A stretch of 64,000 nucleotides of DNA from Streptomyces sp. NBC_01304 (GCF_035975855.1 NZ_CP109055.1:3844001-3908000); one strand, 5' to 3'; positions 9,293 through 20,645 are shown, numbered from the stretch's first letter. Notes: generated from the sequence alone by a model not told the origin. Numbers and translations: made by a program.

Positions 9293-9418
9293 GCTGTGAC
9301 CTTGGACCCACGGATCCTGGCCGAAGAGCGGAGCAATCCTCAAAAGAGCGCAAATACGGTCTATATAAGGCTCCGTCTCCTGGGCGGAGCCACGACGGAC
9401 TAGGACGGTACGCAACCC

Positions 9419-11071
9419 ATGGATATGAGTGCGGCGAATCGCAAGGGGCTGAGCCTCTTCGCCCTCATCATGATCGGCCTCGGCTCGATCTTCGGCTCCG
9501 GCTGGCTCTTCGGAGCGGGCCAGGCCGCAACGGTCGCGGGGCCCGCCGCCATCATCGCCTGGGTGATCGGTGCCGTCTTCATCGGCATGATCGCCATGTC
9601 GTACGCCGAGGTGGGCGCGGCCTACCCGCTGCCCGGCTCGATGGCCCGCTTCGGCTCCATCTCGCACGGCCCGGTGCTCGGCTTCATGACCGGCTGGGCC
9701 TGCTGGATCGCGATCGCGGCGCTCATCCCGATCGAGTCGATCGCCTCCACCCAGTACATGGCGTCCTGGAACTTCGGCTGGGCCAAGGGCCTGGTCGAGA
9801 ACGGCGGTCTGACGACCTCCGGCATGGTGATGGCGTTCGTCCTCACCGTCGTCCTGTGGCTGGCCTGCTACTGGTCGGTGGCGCTGCTCGCCAAGGCCAA
9901 CAACCTGCTCACCCTGGTCAAGTTCGCCATCCCGGTGCTCGCCGTGGTCGCGCTGATCGCCTCCGGTTTCCACACCGGCAACTTCACCAACCACGGCGGC
10001 TTCGCGCCCAACGGCTGGTCCGCGGTGATGACCGCCGTCACCACCTCCGGTGTGGTCTTCGCCTTCAACGGCTTCCAGGCCGTGGTCAACCTCGGCGGCG
10101 CCGCCAAGAACCCGGGCCGCGCCATCCCGCTCGCCCTCGTCGGCGCGCTCTCGCTCGGCCTGGTCATCTACATGGCCCTGCAGATCACCTTCATCGGCGC
10201 CGTCCCGCCGGCCCAGCTCGCCGAGGCCGGCGGCTGGAGCGGCATCAACTTCGCCTCGCCGTTCGCCGACCTGGCCAAGATCCTCGCCCTGCACTGGGTC
10301 GTCATGACGCTGCAGTTCGGCGCGTTCATCTCGCCGTCCGGCGCCAACATCGGCAACGTCGCCTCCGCCTCCTTCATGGCGCAGAACCTCGCCGACACCG
10401 GCTTCTTCCCGAAGAAGATCCGCCAGGTGCACCCCAAGTACGGCACCGCGCGTCCCGCGATGTGGCTGAACCTGGGCTTCTCGCTGATCCTGCTCTTCAC
10501 CGTGGGACACAGCTGGGAGGCGCTCGCCGCCGTCGTCTCCGCCGCGATGGTCGTCTCGTACCTGATCGGCCCGATCGCCGTCGGCGTCTTCCGCGAGACC
10601 AAGCCGGAGCTGCCGCGTCCGTTCCGTCTCCCGGCGGCACGCATCCTGTGCCCGCTCACCTTCGCCTTCGCGGCCTGCGCGCTGTACTGGACGAAGTGGC
10701 CGGACACCGGCAAGGTCGTGCTGCTCACGCTGGTCGCCGCCCCGATCGCGGCCGTCGTCCTGAAGCGCAAGGGCGAGAAGAACCTGGCCAAGCAGTTCGC
10801 CCCGGCCTGGTGGCTGATCACCTTCCTGCTCTGGATCGGCGTCCTGTCGTACATCGGCGGCGAGGAGTTCGGCGGCCGCGGGTACATCCCGGGCGGCGTG
10901 GCCATCGCGCTGGTCGGCGTCTCCGCACTGGGCTTCTACTTCTGGGCCGTAAGCTCCGGCATCAGGGCCCACATGGCCGGGCTGCCCGGCCCGGACCCGA
11001 TCCTCGATGCCCCGGCCACTGACGATGTTCCCGCCGCTGACCAGCAGGAACGCGAGCTCACCCCGGCCTGA
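9419..11071 (+). CDS. APC-family amino-acid permease
   Basis: A 550-residue integral membrane protein with about 12 predicted hydrophobic segments. The N-terminus carries the APC signature in helix 1 ([19 protein letters not shown]), with the unwound G-S-G-W-L substrate loop. Family features continue with [19 protein letters not shown] and [20 protein letters not shown]. The C-terminus is a cytoplasmic acidic/proline tail. It lies between glyA and sdaA, both serine enzymes, on the same strand and with its own TATATAAGG box. Serine or a related small amino acid is therefore a reasonable substrate guess, but the sequence alone does not fix it. Confidence 0.85.
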   Translation: MDMSAANRKGLSLFALIMIGLGSIFGSGWLFGAGQAATVAGPAAIIAWVIGAVFIGMIAMSYAEVGAAYPLPGSMARFGSISHGPVLGFMTGWACWIAIAALIPIESIASTQYMASWNFGWAKGLVENGGLTTSGMVMAFVLTVVLWLACYWSVALLAKANNLLTLVKFAIPVLAVVALIASGFHTGNFTNHGGFAPNGWSAVMTAVTTSGVVFAFNGFQAVVNLGGAAKNPGRAIPLALVGALSLGLVIYMALQITFIGAVPPAQLAEAGGWSGINFASPFADLAKILALHWVVMTLQFGAFISPSGANIGNVASASFMAQNLADTGFFPKKIRQVHPKYGTARPAMWLNLGFSLILLFTVGHSWEALAAVVSAAMVVSYLIGPIAVGVFRETKPELPRPFRLPAARILCPLTFAFAACALYWTKWPDTGKVVLLTLVAAPIAAVVLKRKGEKNLAKQFAPAWWLITFLLWIGVLSYIGGEEFGGRGYIPGGVAIALVGVSALGFYFWAVSSGIRAHMAGLPGPDPILDAPATDDVPAADQQERELTPA

Positions 11072-11213
11072 GGCCGCTTCGGTGGACGAGCCCGGCGCTT
11101 GGCGCGTTAGGCTCGTTCACCGGACAAAATCCGCACACTTGTTTACACCCCTCAGCCACCCGGCTGATCGCCTGCCCCGCACACCCCACGAGCAGACAAG
11201 GGAGTCCGCCACC

Positions 11214-12596
<1,383 letters not shown>

Positions 12597-12626
12597 GAGA
12601 ACACCATCTGAGCTGCACGTTTGACT

Positions 12627-12701
12627 CTTTCAGCTCTGTCACGGGCTTTCTGGTCTGCACGGCAGATCGTCCCTGAAAGGTCCCTGTGACAGAGCTGAAA
12701 G
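12627..12701. repeat. inverted repeat inside the left island end
   Basis: CTTTCAGCTCTGTCAC at 12627-12642 is the exact reverse complement of 12686-12701. The 43-base interior includes the first arm-like repeat. It could form a large hairpin or bind accessory recombination factors. Confidence 0.75.
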
Positions 12702-12718
12702 TCCCTGAAAAGTCCATG
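12669..12718 (+). repeat. two arm-type repeats at left island end
   Basis: GTCCCTGAAAGGTCCCTG (12669-12686) and GTCCCTGAAAAGTCCATG (12701-12718) are near-identical direct repeats 32 bases apart. A third copy, GTCCCTGAAAAGTCCCTG, lies near the right border. Spacing and placement resemble arm-type binding sites of tyrosine integrases; this is inference. Confidence 0.65.
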
Positions 12719-13018
12719 GGGAATCCCTGCCAATTGACGCGGTGACCTGGTGTTTTCAGGGTGCTCATGTCGCGCTCTGCGCAGAACGCTCGCAGCGGTG
12801 AGGCCTGAGCTCCACGTCGCCCTCCCCGACCACTGCTCTCAGCCGCTGAAGCACTGTCACGAAGAGCAGCAGCGCGACCGGGACACGACCGCGCCGAGTG
12901 TCAGCACAACGCGTACGTCTTCCCCGCACCGCGGAGAAGGGGTGCTTGGCTAGACCAACCTCTTCCGGCCCCCTATCGCGCTCTCCGCAAGGGCCGCTCT
13001 GCTCGCCTGCAATAGGGC

Positions 13019-13154
13019 ATGGGCCTCGTCGTCATCAAGGAACTTGTCGGGCTAGATCCACATCGGCATCACCGCCACCGTCTACGCTCACGTACGCCTC
13101 CGCCACCAGCGGGAGGCAATGACCGCACCCGGCATCGCCCTCAATCGCCCCTGA
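13019..13154 (+). pseudogene. tyrosine site-specific integrase, C-terminal fragment (frameshifted)
   Basis: One frame (from 13019) reads MGLVVIKELVGL. A second frame (13059-13154) reads HIGITATVYAHVRLRHQREA and ends at a TGA. Joined, they match the last part of actinobacterial phage/ICE integrases of the form 'DLVVIKELLGHxHIGITATVYAHVRL', with the Tyr of VYAH as the nucleophile. A one-base frame change and an in-frame TAG near 13053 break the reading frame, and everything upstream of the catalytic tail is missing. The gene would need about 1 kb more 5' sequence than exists between it and the left repeat, so it is truncated by deletion. It marks the element as integrase-borne in origin and explains why it may now be fixed. 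Confidence 0.72.
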
Positions 13155-13160
13155 CGACAC

Positions 13161-13205
13161 ACGGCAACGGCGGCGAACACCTCGGGTGTTCTCCGCCGTT
13201 GCCGT
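13161..13205. terminator. terminator after integrase remnant
   Basis: A 21-base stem with one mismatch: ACGGCAACGGCGG on the left pairs with CCGCCGTTGCCGT on the right, with GAACACC/GGTGTTC inside. Confidence 0.75.
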
Positions 13206-13229
13206 CAACTACTGCCGTCAGACACCCGT

Positions 13230-13261
13230 GAGGCCCTATCGGCGACGGCCGATGGGGCCTC
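13230..13261. terminator. terminator downstream of the toxin-immunity genes
   Basis: GAGGCCCTATCGGC pairs with GCCGATGGGGCCTC (one G-T pair) around a 4-base loop. It is placed to end minus-strand transcription from the immunity gene. Confidence 0.7.
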
Positions 13262-13290
13262 AAACTCGCTAACGAGAACCGCCTGGGCGG

Positions 13291-13641
13291 TCAATCAATC
13301 GCACCATCGCCTTCAAGGCGCACGAGGACCCCCTCCGGCCCCCCCGTCGCCAGAACGTCTTCCAGCACCTCGCAGATACTGTTAATTCCGGCTTCCCTTA
13401 CAAGCAGGAGGTCGGGGCAGTTGAAGTATCTGCCGCTGAAGCACTCTCCTGTCAGTTCCCATCGCTTCCAGATGGCATCTACCTCCGCCAAAGTGAGAAC
13501 GGTCGCACTCCATCGCGATCCATCCCTCAGCGTCAGAATCAGATCCAGATTCGACGCCTCTTCTGACTCTTGCCCGAGCGCGATCATGAAGAGAGCAGTG
13601 GCATCACCAATCTCTCTCTGGATCAACGAGTCACCGCCCAT
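13291..13641 (-). CDS. candidate immunity protein for the RHS toxin
   Basis: A 116-residue, strongly acidic small protein with no signal peptide and no membrane segment. I do not recognise a domain. Its ATG overlaps the last codons and stop of the RHS toxin gene, so translation is probably coupled. A short, cytoplasmic, unrelated gene directly after the variable toxin tip is the standard position of an immunity gene in polymorphic toxin loci. G+C is low for this genome: the 60 bases from 13561 contain 32 G+C. That low value continues into the toxin tip, as expected of a swapped toxin-immunity cassette. Function is inferred from position and size alone. Confidence 0.6.
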   Translation of the reverse strand: MGGDSLIQREIGDATALFMIALGQESEEASNLDLILTLRDGSRWSATVLTLAEVDAIWKRWELTGECFSGRYFNCPDLLLVREAGINSICEVLEDVLATGGPEGVLVRLEGDGAID

Positions 13642-16600
13642 AAATACCCTGCAATCTAGCGATCACCGCAGGCTCATTTCCCTTATCCGCTTTACCGACG
13701 ATCTGAATGCCGCTTTCAGTGTTCCGGAAGAACAGCCTCGCCCCGTTCTTGGAGCGAGCGTAGGCAACATCCGTCCCGGTCAAGAACCCGTTTCCGATAC
13801 CCGGATTCAAGTTGCCTTCCGCCAACCTCGCCTGCATCGCATCAAGATCCCGCTGAACCGTCTGATTCTTTCCGGCTTTCTGTGCAGCCCTAACAAGAAG
13901 CGGATCATCATGAATTGCCGACGTCAGCGTGGGGCATGTGCTGTTGTGAACGAGAACCGGCGTCTGTCCAGCGAGTACATAGTACGTGTGGAGGTCGTCG
14001 ACGGTGAGGTTGTAGGTGCGGGCGTGCTTGGTGAAGGGCTTGTTGGCGGTAACGATGACAGTGTCACCGTCGTCGGTCAGCAGGGTCATGCCCGCCTTGA
14101 GCTCTTCTGCTTCAACCCAGGCGCCCTCAGAGGGTGACCAGAACGGGTGCTCGTAGGTTGCTGTGAGGGTTTCGATTCCATCGTCGGTAGCGATGGAGAG
14201 CGTGTTGAAACGCTTGTCGTCCTCGGTGACGATCAGGCGCGTTACCTCCCGAGGCCCCTGCTCGCCGGTTTCGGGATCCTTGGCAAGGACCTTGTCACCG
14301 AGCTCCACGTCCTCAATGTCTTTAGTTGTGCCGTCGGCCATGAGGACGTCGGTGCCGGCAAGGAAGCACTTGCAGCCACTCGCAGCAAATGACTTGATGG
14401 CCGTTGCTACCCCTTTGGAAACCCCGAAGCCGGCAAGCATGTACGGCAGGTCGCCGATCTTCTCCTGCATCGCGTTGAACTGTCCTGCGTCGATGCTGCA
14501 GTTGTTGTGCAGGCAGTAGGTGGCCGCAATGTATTTGGCCGTGGCTACCGCACCGGGCGTGCCTTCGTGGGCGGAGAGGTATGCCCATGCCTTGATGCAG
14601 CCTGTCTTTCCGAAACAGGCCATGCCGGTGGGCACCATGCCGTCGCCCTTACGTGCTGCGGGGTTGTCCCAGAAGTCACCTCCGCCCCAGTGGGCTCGGG
14701 CCTGCCACATCCCCATGAGGAAGTTGGGATCGTTGCTGGCAGGGCCCATCGCGACGAGGACGTCTTCGGGTGAGGGTCCGGGTGAGGGCGCATCATCGTA
14801 GGCCGCGTCACTGTTGTCTTTGCATCGGGTGCAGGGTCCGGTCTCATCCGGGCCTCGCCCATCGTGGCCTTCGGGCTCGGGCATTGGATCGCCATCGTCC
14901 GGACAGGCCTCGTAGGATCCGCCTTCGCCGCCGCACGCCAAAGCCATACCGCTGGGGTCGGAGTTGGAGACGGGGTTTTGAGCGCCGTAGCTGTAGCCGT
15001 TGAACGTCTGGTGCTTGTCGAGTTCGAGGATCGGGTCGACGCTGATGAACTGGCCGATGGCCGGGTCGTATTCTCGGGCGCCGATGTGTGTGAGGCCGGT
15101 GGTGGTGTCGTTGGTCTTGCCGAGAAATCCCTTGTCGTTGGGCCAGGTCGGCCCTGTGGGCTTTCCGCGTTCGGCACCGAAGGGGGACGTGTAGCGCTTG
15201 CTAGGGGTTTGGGTGTTGTCGGCGGTGATCGCCAGGGACTGGGTGCCGTGGTGGTCGCCGGCGAGGTAGGTCAGCTTGTTGGCGCCGGTCTCGTTGGAGC
15301 GGACGGCAACTGTTCCGTAGTAGCGCTGGGCCCAGGTGGTGCCGTTGGCCTTGAGGTGCAGCTCTGTTGCTCCGGCGTAGAGGATGCGTTCGCCGTCTTG
15401 GGTGTTTCGGATCAGGAGTGTGCCATCGGGGCCGTAGAGGTAGTCGGTTGCCTTGCCGTCCTCAGTGAGTTTGGCGAGCTTGCCCTCTTCTGACCAGACC
15501 AGGTCCTGAGCTGTCTTCGGGCCGGGGCGCTTATCGGTGTTGCCGGTGTCGTCGTAGGTGTAGGTGTCTTCAGGACTGGCGCAGTCGGCCTTGGTGCTGG
15601 TCCCGGTGAGGGCGTGTGGCTGTGTGGCCTTGGTGTAGCAGTAGGTGGTCTTGGTGTCACCAGCACCCTTGTGGGCGGTCTCCGAGGTGCGCTGGCCGGC
15701 GTCGTTGTAGTCGTAGGAGCTCCAGTACGGGGCCGGTCCAGACAGGCTGGTGGCGCTGGGTGCGTCGACGCACTTCTGTGAGCTGGGCGTCCACGCCTCG
15801 GTCAGACGCTGGTGGCCGTCGTAGGCGAAGCACTGGGTCTCCGGGCCGCCGCCAAGGGTGGAGGTATCAGCGATAGAGGTGACGTTGCCGGTCTGGTCGT
15901 AGGTGTAGTTGAGGTCCTGCAGCGGGCTCGAGTGGGCCTGGGCGTTGAGGTAACTGCGGGTCAGACGCCCTGTGCCCTCTTCGAAGGTGCTGGCGAGGTA
16001 ACTCTTCTTGGTCGCCTCGGTGTTGGCAGTGCCCAGGGTGAGCAGGTCGGCCTGGCCGAGCGCGGTGTAGTGGGTGTCGAGGATGTAGCCGGTGCTGCCG
16101 CCGAGCGTGGTGGGCTGGCCGAGGCCGTTGTAGCCGTACTCGACGATCTCCGAGGGTAGGCCGCCCAGGGCGGGCTCCTTGGTGTTCTGCAGGGTGCCGT
16201 CGATGTTGTAGTAGCTGGTGTACTCCAACGTCTGCGGAGCTCCGGCCTTGACCAACGGGTCGCCAGCGGGCAGGTCCAGTTTGGTGGCAGTGGGCCGGCC
16301 GAGGCTGTCGTATTCGGTGACACTCTGGGTGTACGCCTGGCCGGTCTTGCCACCGACGTAGCGGGTGGAAGTGTCCGGCAAGCCCTTGCCGCTGGTGACG
16401 CTGTCGTAGGTGTAGCCGTTGAGTTGGGTGGCATCGCTCTTCGTGCCGGCCCAGGTGCCCTTGGCTCGACCGATTTCGTCGTACTCGGTCAGGACCGACT
16501 TGCCTTCGGCATCAGTGGACTTGATGGCCCGGTCGAGGATGTCGTAGTCGGTGTCGGTGGTGCCCTTGTCCGGGTCGGTGGCCTTGTCCAGGCGCCCGTA

Positions 16601-19600
16601 GAGGTCGTACGTGTTGCTCCACTTGGCCTGGTCCGGACCGGTGATGGTCAGCGGCTTGTCGTCCAGCGTGAAACCGAACTTGGTGGAGGTGAAGCCTTCA
16701 CTCGGAGCGTCGCCGCTGTATTCGGTGTCGGTGGGGTTCTTGCTCGCGTATTCGCGGGTTTCGACGGTGCGGCCACGGGCGTCGGTAATGGCGCGGGTGG
16801 ACGAACCTCCGTCCAGGGCGGTGGTGGCGGTGGAGTCACCGGTGTACGTGGTGGAGGTGGACCACTTCTTGACGCCGCCGATCAGGAAGGTGCTGGTGAT
16901 CGGTCGCCCCGCGCCGTCGAAGACGGTCTCGGCCTGCTTGGGGGCCTTGCCGTAGGCAGCCCGCGCGTAGGCGCCCTTGGGGGTACTGGTCGTGTCGAAG
17001 ATGTCCGCGTGCTGCTCGTAGGCCAGGCCGCGAGTGTCGTAGCGGGTATCGGTGAGGATTCGACCGCCCTGTGGGGTCGGGGACTGGGTCTGCAGCGGCC
17101 TCAGCAGCGCGTCGTAGATCGTGTAGCTGGTGTTGTAGGTGGTGCCGTCCCTTTTCAGCGTCGCACTCGACACCCAGGACTGGTCCTTGTTGTCGATGTG
17201 GTAGGCGAATGTGCTGTTGGGGCTCTGGGTACCACGGTCGCGGTTGGGCAACCACACATCGGTCAGGCGACCCAGAGCGTCGTAGGCCTGCTCAGTCTTC
17301 TTGGTGTTGGCATCGAAGCTGCGCAGCACCAAGCCACGGCGTGCATCGAGGTACTTGATGGCCTTGAAGCCCTTGGAGTCCGTAGCGATGGTCTTGGTCA
17401 GCGGACCCGATGCGGCGGGGGTGTATGCGGTGATGGCGGCAGGGACCGTGCTGTCGGCGCCGCTCACACTGAGCGGGCGGCCGAGATCGTCATAGCTGGT
17501 GGCGGAGATCTTCTGCCAGGTGACCACTGCGGCAGAGCTATAAGCCTTGGCCCGGCCGGTCCAGGTCGGCTGGCCCTTCGTCGGCTTCATCTGGGAGGAC
17601 CAGGCGACGCCGTCGTAGGCGGTGGCGATGTCCGACAGAACATCGCCCCGCTTGGAGTCATCCGCCGGCAGGCTGAGGTCGGCGTTGCCCAGGGCGCAAA
17701 GCTTGCCGACGCTTCGAACGCGCGAGGCCAGGCCTGTCAGGCCAGCATCGTCGTTGCGGGCGTACCAGGTGAACTGGCAGGTCTCGTCCCCAGTCTTGGC
17801 GTCGTCGCCTCGGTCCTCGACCTTGTAGGTCATGCCGTAGTCGTCGAAGGTGGTGGCGACAGTGCGGGAGCGCCACTTCTTTGCTGTGGTCAGGTAGGTG
17901 TAGCTGGTTGATTCCTTGGTGCGCACATAGCGGGCGGCGTGGTCGGCTGCATCGGGCACGCTCTGGCGCGCGGTCTCCTTGGACCACGGCTCGTTCGCTT
18001 GCGCGCTGATCGCGGTGGTGCCGTTGTAGGTGACCTTCTGGCGCAGTTGGCCGGCGTACTGGTCGCTGTCGGTGATTCCGGAGATGCCGAGTGCCGGTGC
18101 GGCGAGGGGGGCGAGGGTGACGGAGCGGGTGGTGCCGTCCTTCTTCTTGTCGCCGTTCATGCCCTGCATGTAGAGCGAGACCGTCTTGGAGCGTGTGGTG
18201 CTCTCGGCCCCCGTCTGCACGGTGACTTGCCGGTAGCCGCGCCAGTCGGACCAGGTCCGCTCGTCCTTGGGGGTGAAGGGGTCGTCGCTGTAATGCCAGG
18301 CCGCATCCGAGTAGTCGTAGTGGTGCTCGACCGCCTCGTTCTGGCCGGTGGGATCGGCCTCCGTGACGGACAGGACGCGGTACTTGTGGAACCAGTCCAC
18401 CTTGGCGACCGAACCACCGTTGATGTTCCAGTACAGCGGATAGCAGGAACGGGTGTTGGTGTCCTCCGCCGCCGAGTGGACCTCGTCGTACTGGCACTGC
18501 GGGGACGACATGGTCACCGTAGTGATGGCGCCGGTCTCCGAGGTGATGGTGGAGATGCGGTGCCGCTTGATGGGCAGGATGTCGTCGGTCGTGCCGTCGA
18601 CCCGGTTGGGCAGGCGCTGGTAGGTGAACGTGATCGGGTTGAGGGCGATGTCGGTGCCGGCCTTGGCGGTCCGCTTGATCGACTCCAGGACCAGCACGTG
18701 GTCCGAGGTGTCGCCGATGTCACCGGCGTCCTTGTAGTCCTGGCCGAGATCCCAGGAGTCCACCGCGTCGTAGGCCTTCGATGTGGCGTTCCAGGAGTAG
18801 GTGTTGATGCCGGTCAGGCGCTTGCGGGAGAAGAAGTTTGGACCCGCGGAGTTGCATTCGCTGGCGCCGTCCGCGCAGATCGCGTCGAACGGTACGTCCG
18901 GCCAGTTCTTGGCAGTGTCCTTGGTCAGTTCGGCGCAGTCGGAGACGGTGCAGCGCTCGGCGTGCTCGAGGGTGACCTTCGCGTCGGCGTCGTCGGTGAA
19001 CAGGGCGCCCTTGCGCAGCCCGTACTTGATCTCCTTGAGGTAACCGCCGCGGGTGTAGGAGGCGTTCGCGGTGGCCGCCTTGTTCTTCTTGTAGTGGTTG
19101 GACTCCTTGGCATACCAGTAGGTGGCTGCGTTGCCGCTGGTGTCCTCGACGTAGTCCAGGTTCCACCGCCATGCCTGAGTCAGTTCCCGGTCGCCGAACG
19201 CGCCGCCTTTGTCATAGCCGGGCTCGCCGCTGTCGTCGCCGAACACGGGCACGGTCCAGGTGGAGTTGGTGCGCTGGTCGGCGGCGCCCTCGAGCTTGTT
19301 CAACCCGAAGACGTACTTGGTGCCATTCCCGGTGATCACGGTCCAGTGCTCGCCGTTGTCGTCACCATTGTCGGCGCCGGTGGAGCGGATCACCTTCGAG
19401 GCGTCATCCCCCGCCAGCCGCCACACACCGTCACTCACCTTGATCAGGCGATTGGCCTTGCCGTTCAGAACCAGCCGGGCATTGTCGTACTTCCAGCAGC
19501 GGTCGAACACATCGTCATGCCCGTCCTTGTCGCAACTGCCGTAGCTGCGCTCAATGTAGGACTCAGAGACACCGAAGCCCTCGCCGACGGCGCTGCCCTG

Positions 19601-20578
19601 GTTGTTGGTGGCGGCGGTGCGCCCGTCGATGCCGCCGGAGTCATACGCCAGCGATAGTCCGGGAGCCGGACCGGCCGCGGCAGGCGGCAAGGTGAAGTCA
19701 TAGGACCAGGTGAAGGAGCCCGAGCTGCCGCCGGCCTGCCAGGCCGAGGAGTTCGATAGGGCGGTGGCGGAGAAGTCGCCGGTGCCCTTGGGGTTCTGCC
19801 CGCCCGAGGCAGCGGCGGTCACCGCCAGCACCGTGGCAGCCGAACCGGCCGAGGTCAGCTGCGTCGACGTGCCTTCCTCGGCTGCAGGCAGTGCCACCTG
19901 TGCCGAGACGCTCTGCTCATGGACGTCGTTGGCCGACTTCAATGGCGTCTGCTTGCGGCACTGGGTCTTGTCCGGCGTGGTCAGCGCGCAGGCTGGCAGC
20001 TGCACGAGACGCAGACGCTCAGCCCAGCCTCCGCCCACGGCAGAGGCGAACTGGCCGTAGTCGACCGTGATGGTGGCCGTGCCGGCTTCTTCGGCGGTGG
20101 CGGTCAGCAGGACGCCGGTCAGGCCGGCCTTGCGGGTGGCCTTCTGGTCCAGGACCGTGATGCGGGCCTTGCCGTCGGCGGCCGGAGCCTTCTTGGTCGC
20201 CTTGGGGTCCAGGGAGACCGGCATGCCGCTCGGCGCGGCCGTCTTGGCTCCGTCCAGGTCCAGCGTGGCGGTGCTCTGCTTGGGCCAGGTGGCCGTCTGT
20301 TCCTGGCGGGCCTTCTTTTCCTGGGCGTCGCCCGCCTTACGGTCCTTGGCAACCTTGTCCCGGGCCTTCTTGGCACCGAGCTCGTCGATGACCTTGACCT
20401 TGGTGACCTTCGAGTTGGGCAGGTCCGGCTTGCCCAGGCCCTTGTCCTCGGCCACCGCGACAGTGGTCTGCCCGACCGGGGCCAGCAGCGCGGCCGCCAG
20501 CGTGGTCACCACCACGGTGCGGCCCCAGCGCCGTCTCCCCGCCCCTCGGCGCTTTGAGGTGCCTATGCCAAAAGCCAT
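13631..20578 (-). CDS. secreted RHS-repeat polymorphic toxin with Hint autoprocessing domain
   Basis: 2315 residues, ATG at 20578 with GGTGGGG nine bases upstream. A signal peptide covers about 1-43 (twin-arginine-like RRRW and hydrophobic core ending VAVAEDKG). Then come an N-terminal beta-rich domain and a long array of YD/RHS repeats (motifs such as YDxLGRxT). The RHS core ends at about 1835-1875 (DPAIGQFISVDP, QNPVSNSDPSG). A linker leads to a Hint domain at about 2071-2212, which starts with Cys (CFLAGTDVLMADG), has ATYEHPFW and ends LVHN, all needed for self-cleavage. The last 103 residues are the toxin tip, with NPGIG, NGARLFFRNT and GIQIVGKADKGNEPAVI. This pattern suggests a RelE/BECR-fold RNase, which is tentative. 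It lies 105 bases after the LamG gene. Confidence 0.88.
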   Translation of the reverse strand: MAFGIGTSKRRGAGRRRWGRTVVVTTLAAALLAPVGQTTVAVAEDKGLGKPDLPNSKVTKVKVIDELGAKKARDKVAKDRKAGDAQEKKARQEQTATWPKQSTATLDLDGAKTAAPSGMPVSLDPKATKKAPAADGKARITVLDQKATRKAGLTGVLLTATAEEAGTATITVDYGQFASAVGGGWAERLRLVQLPACALTTPDKTQCRKQTPLKSANDVHEQSVSAQVALPAAEEGTSTQLTSAGSAATVLAVTAAASGGQNPKGTGDFSATALSNSSAWQAGGSSGSFTWSYDFTLPPAAAGPAPGLSLAYDSGGIDGRTAATNNQGSAVGEGFGVSESYIERSYGSCDKDGHDDVFDRCWKYDNARLVLNGKANRLIKVSDGVWRLAGDDASKVIRSTGADNGDDNGEHWTVITGNGTKYVFGLNKLEGAADQRTNSTWTVPVFGDDSGEPGYDKGGAFGDRELTQAWRWNLDYVEDTSGNAATYWYAKESNHYKKNKAATANASYTRGGYLKEIKYGLRKGALFTDDADAKVTLEHAERCTVSDCAELTKDTAKNWPDVPFDAICADGASECNSAGPNFFSRKRLTGINTYSWNATSKAYDAVDSWDLGQDYKDAGDIGDTSDHVLVLESIKRTAKAGTDIALNPITFTYQRLPNRVDGTTDDILPIKRHRISTITSETGAITTVTMSSPQCQYDEVHSAAEDTNTRSCYPLYWNINGGSVAKVDWFHKYRVLSVTEADPTGQNEAVEHHYDYSDAAWHYSDDPFTPKDERTWSDWRGYRQVTVQTGAESTTRSKTVSLYMQGMNGDKKKDGTTRSVTLAPLAAPALGISGITDSDQYAGQLRQKVTYNGTTAISAQANEPWSKETARQSVPDAADHAARYVRTKESTSYTYLTTAKKWRSRTVATTFDDYGMTYKVEDRGDDAKTGDETCQFTWYARNDDAGLTGLASRVRSVGKLCALGNADLSLPADDSKRGDVLSDIATAYDGVAWSSQMKPTKGQPTWTGRAKAYSSAAVVTWQKISATSYDDLGRPLSVSGADSTVPAAITAYTPAASGPLTKTIATDSKGFKAIKYLDARRGLVLRSFDANTKKTEQAYDALGRLTDVWLPNRDRGTQSPNSTFAYHIDNKDQSWVSSATLKRDGTTYNTSYTIYDALLRPLQTQSPTPQGGRILTDTRYDTRGLAYEQHADIFDTTSTPKGAYARAAYGKAPKQAETVFDGAGRPITSTFLIGGVKKWSTSTTYTGDSTATTALDGGSSTRAITDARGRTVETREYASKNPTDTEYSGDAPSEGFTSTKFGFTLDDKPLTITGPDQAKWSNTYDLYGRLDKATDPDKGTTDTDYDILDRAIKSTDAEGKSVLTEYDEIGRAKGTWAGTKSDATQLNGYTYDSVTSGKGLPDTSTRYVGGKTGQAYTQSVTEYDSLGRPTATKLDLPAGDPLVKAGAPQTLEYTSYYNIDGTLQNTKEPALGGLPSEIVEYGYNGLGQPTTLGGSTGYILDTHYTALGQADLLTLGTANTEATKKSYLASTFEEGTGRLTRSYLNAQAHSSPLQDLNYTYDQTGNVTSIADTSTLGGGPETQCFAYDGHQRLTEAWTPSSQKCVDAPSATSLSGPAPYWSSYDYNDAGQRTSETAHKGAGDTKTTYCYTKATQPHALTGTSTKADCASPEDTYTYDDTGNTDKRPGPKTAQDLVWSEEGKLAKLTEDGKATDYLYGPDGTLLIRNTQDGERILYAGATELHLKANGTTWAQRYYGTVAVRSNETGANKLTYLAGDHHGTQSLAITADNTQTPSKRYTSPFGAERGKPTGPTWPNDKGFLGKTNDTTTGLTHIGAREYDPAIGQFISVDPILELDKHQTFNGYSYGAQNPVSNSDPSGMALACGGEGGSYEACPDDGDPMPEPEGHDGRGPDETGPCTRCKDNSDAAYDDAPSPGPSPEDVLVAMGPASNDPNFLMGMWQARAHWGGGDFWDNPAARKGDGMVPTGMACFGKTGCIKAWAYLSAHEGTPGAVATAKYIAATYCLHNNCSIDAGQFNAMQEKIGDLPYMLAGFGVSKGVATAIKSFAASGCKCFLAGTDVLMADGTTKDIEDVELGDKVLAKDPETGEQGPREVTRLIVTEDDKRFNTLSIATDDGIETLTATYEHPFWSPSEGAWVEAEELKAGMTLLTDDGDTVIVTANKPFTKHARTYNLTVDDLHTYYVLAGQTPVLVHNSTCPTLTSAIHDDPLLVRAAQKAGKNQTVQRDLDAMQARLAEGNLNPGIGNGFLTGTDVAYARSKNGARLFFRNTESGIQIVGKADKGNEPAVIARLQGIYGR

Positions 20579-20645
20579 CAGTTCTGCCCCACCCAGTTCA
20601 TGAAAAGGAGTTCGCCCAAGTCGTTGTGTGGCCCTCGAGGCCGCT

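Noticed and set aside
9113..10972. A 619-residue minus-strand open frame over the amino-acid permease
   Set aside because: Asp/Glu/Arg/Gly-rich shadow of the permease gene with no signal, domain or start site.
16424..19657. Long plus-strand open frames (495 and 572 residues) opposite the RHS toxin gene
   Set aside because: They mirror the codon bias of the minus-strand RHS gene, have no ribosome site or domain, and overlap a clearly coding frame.
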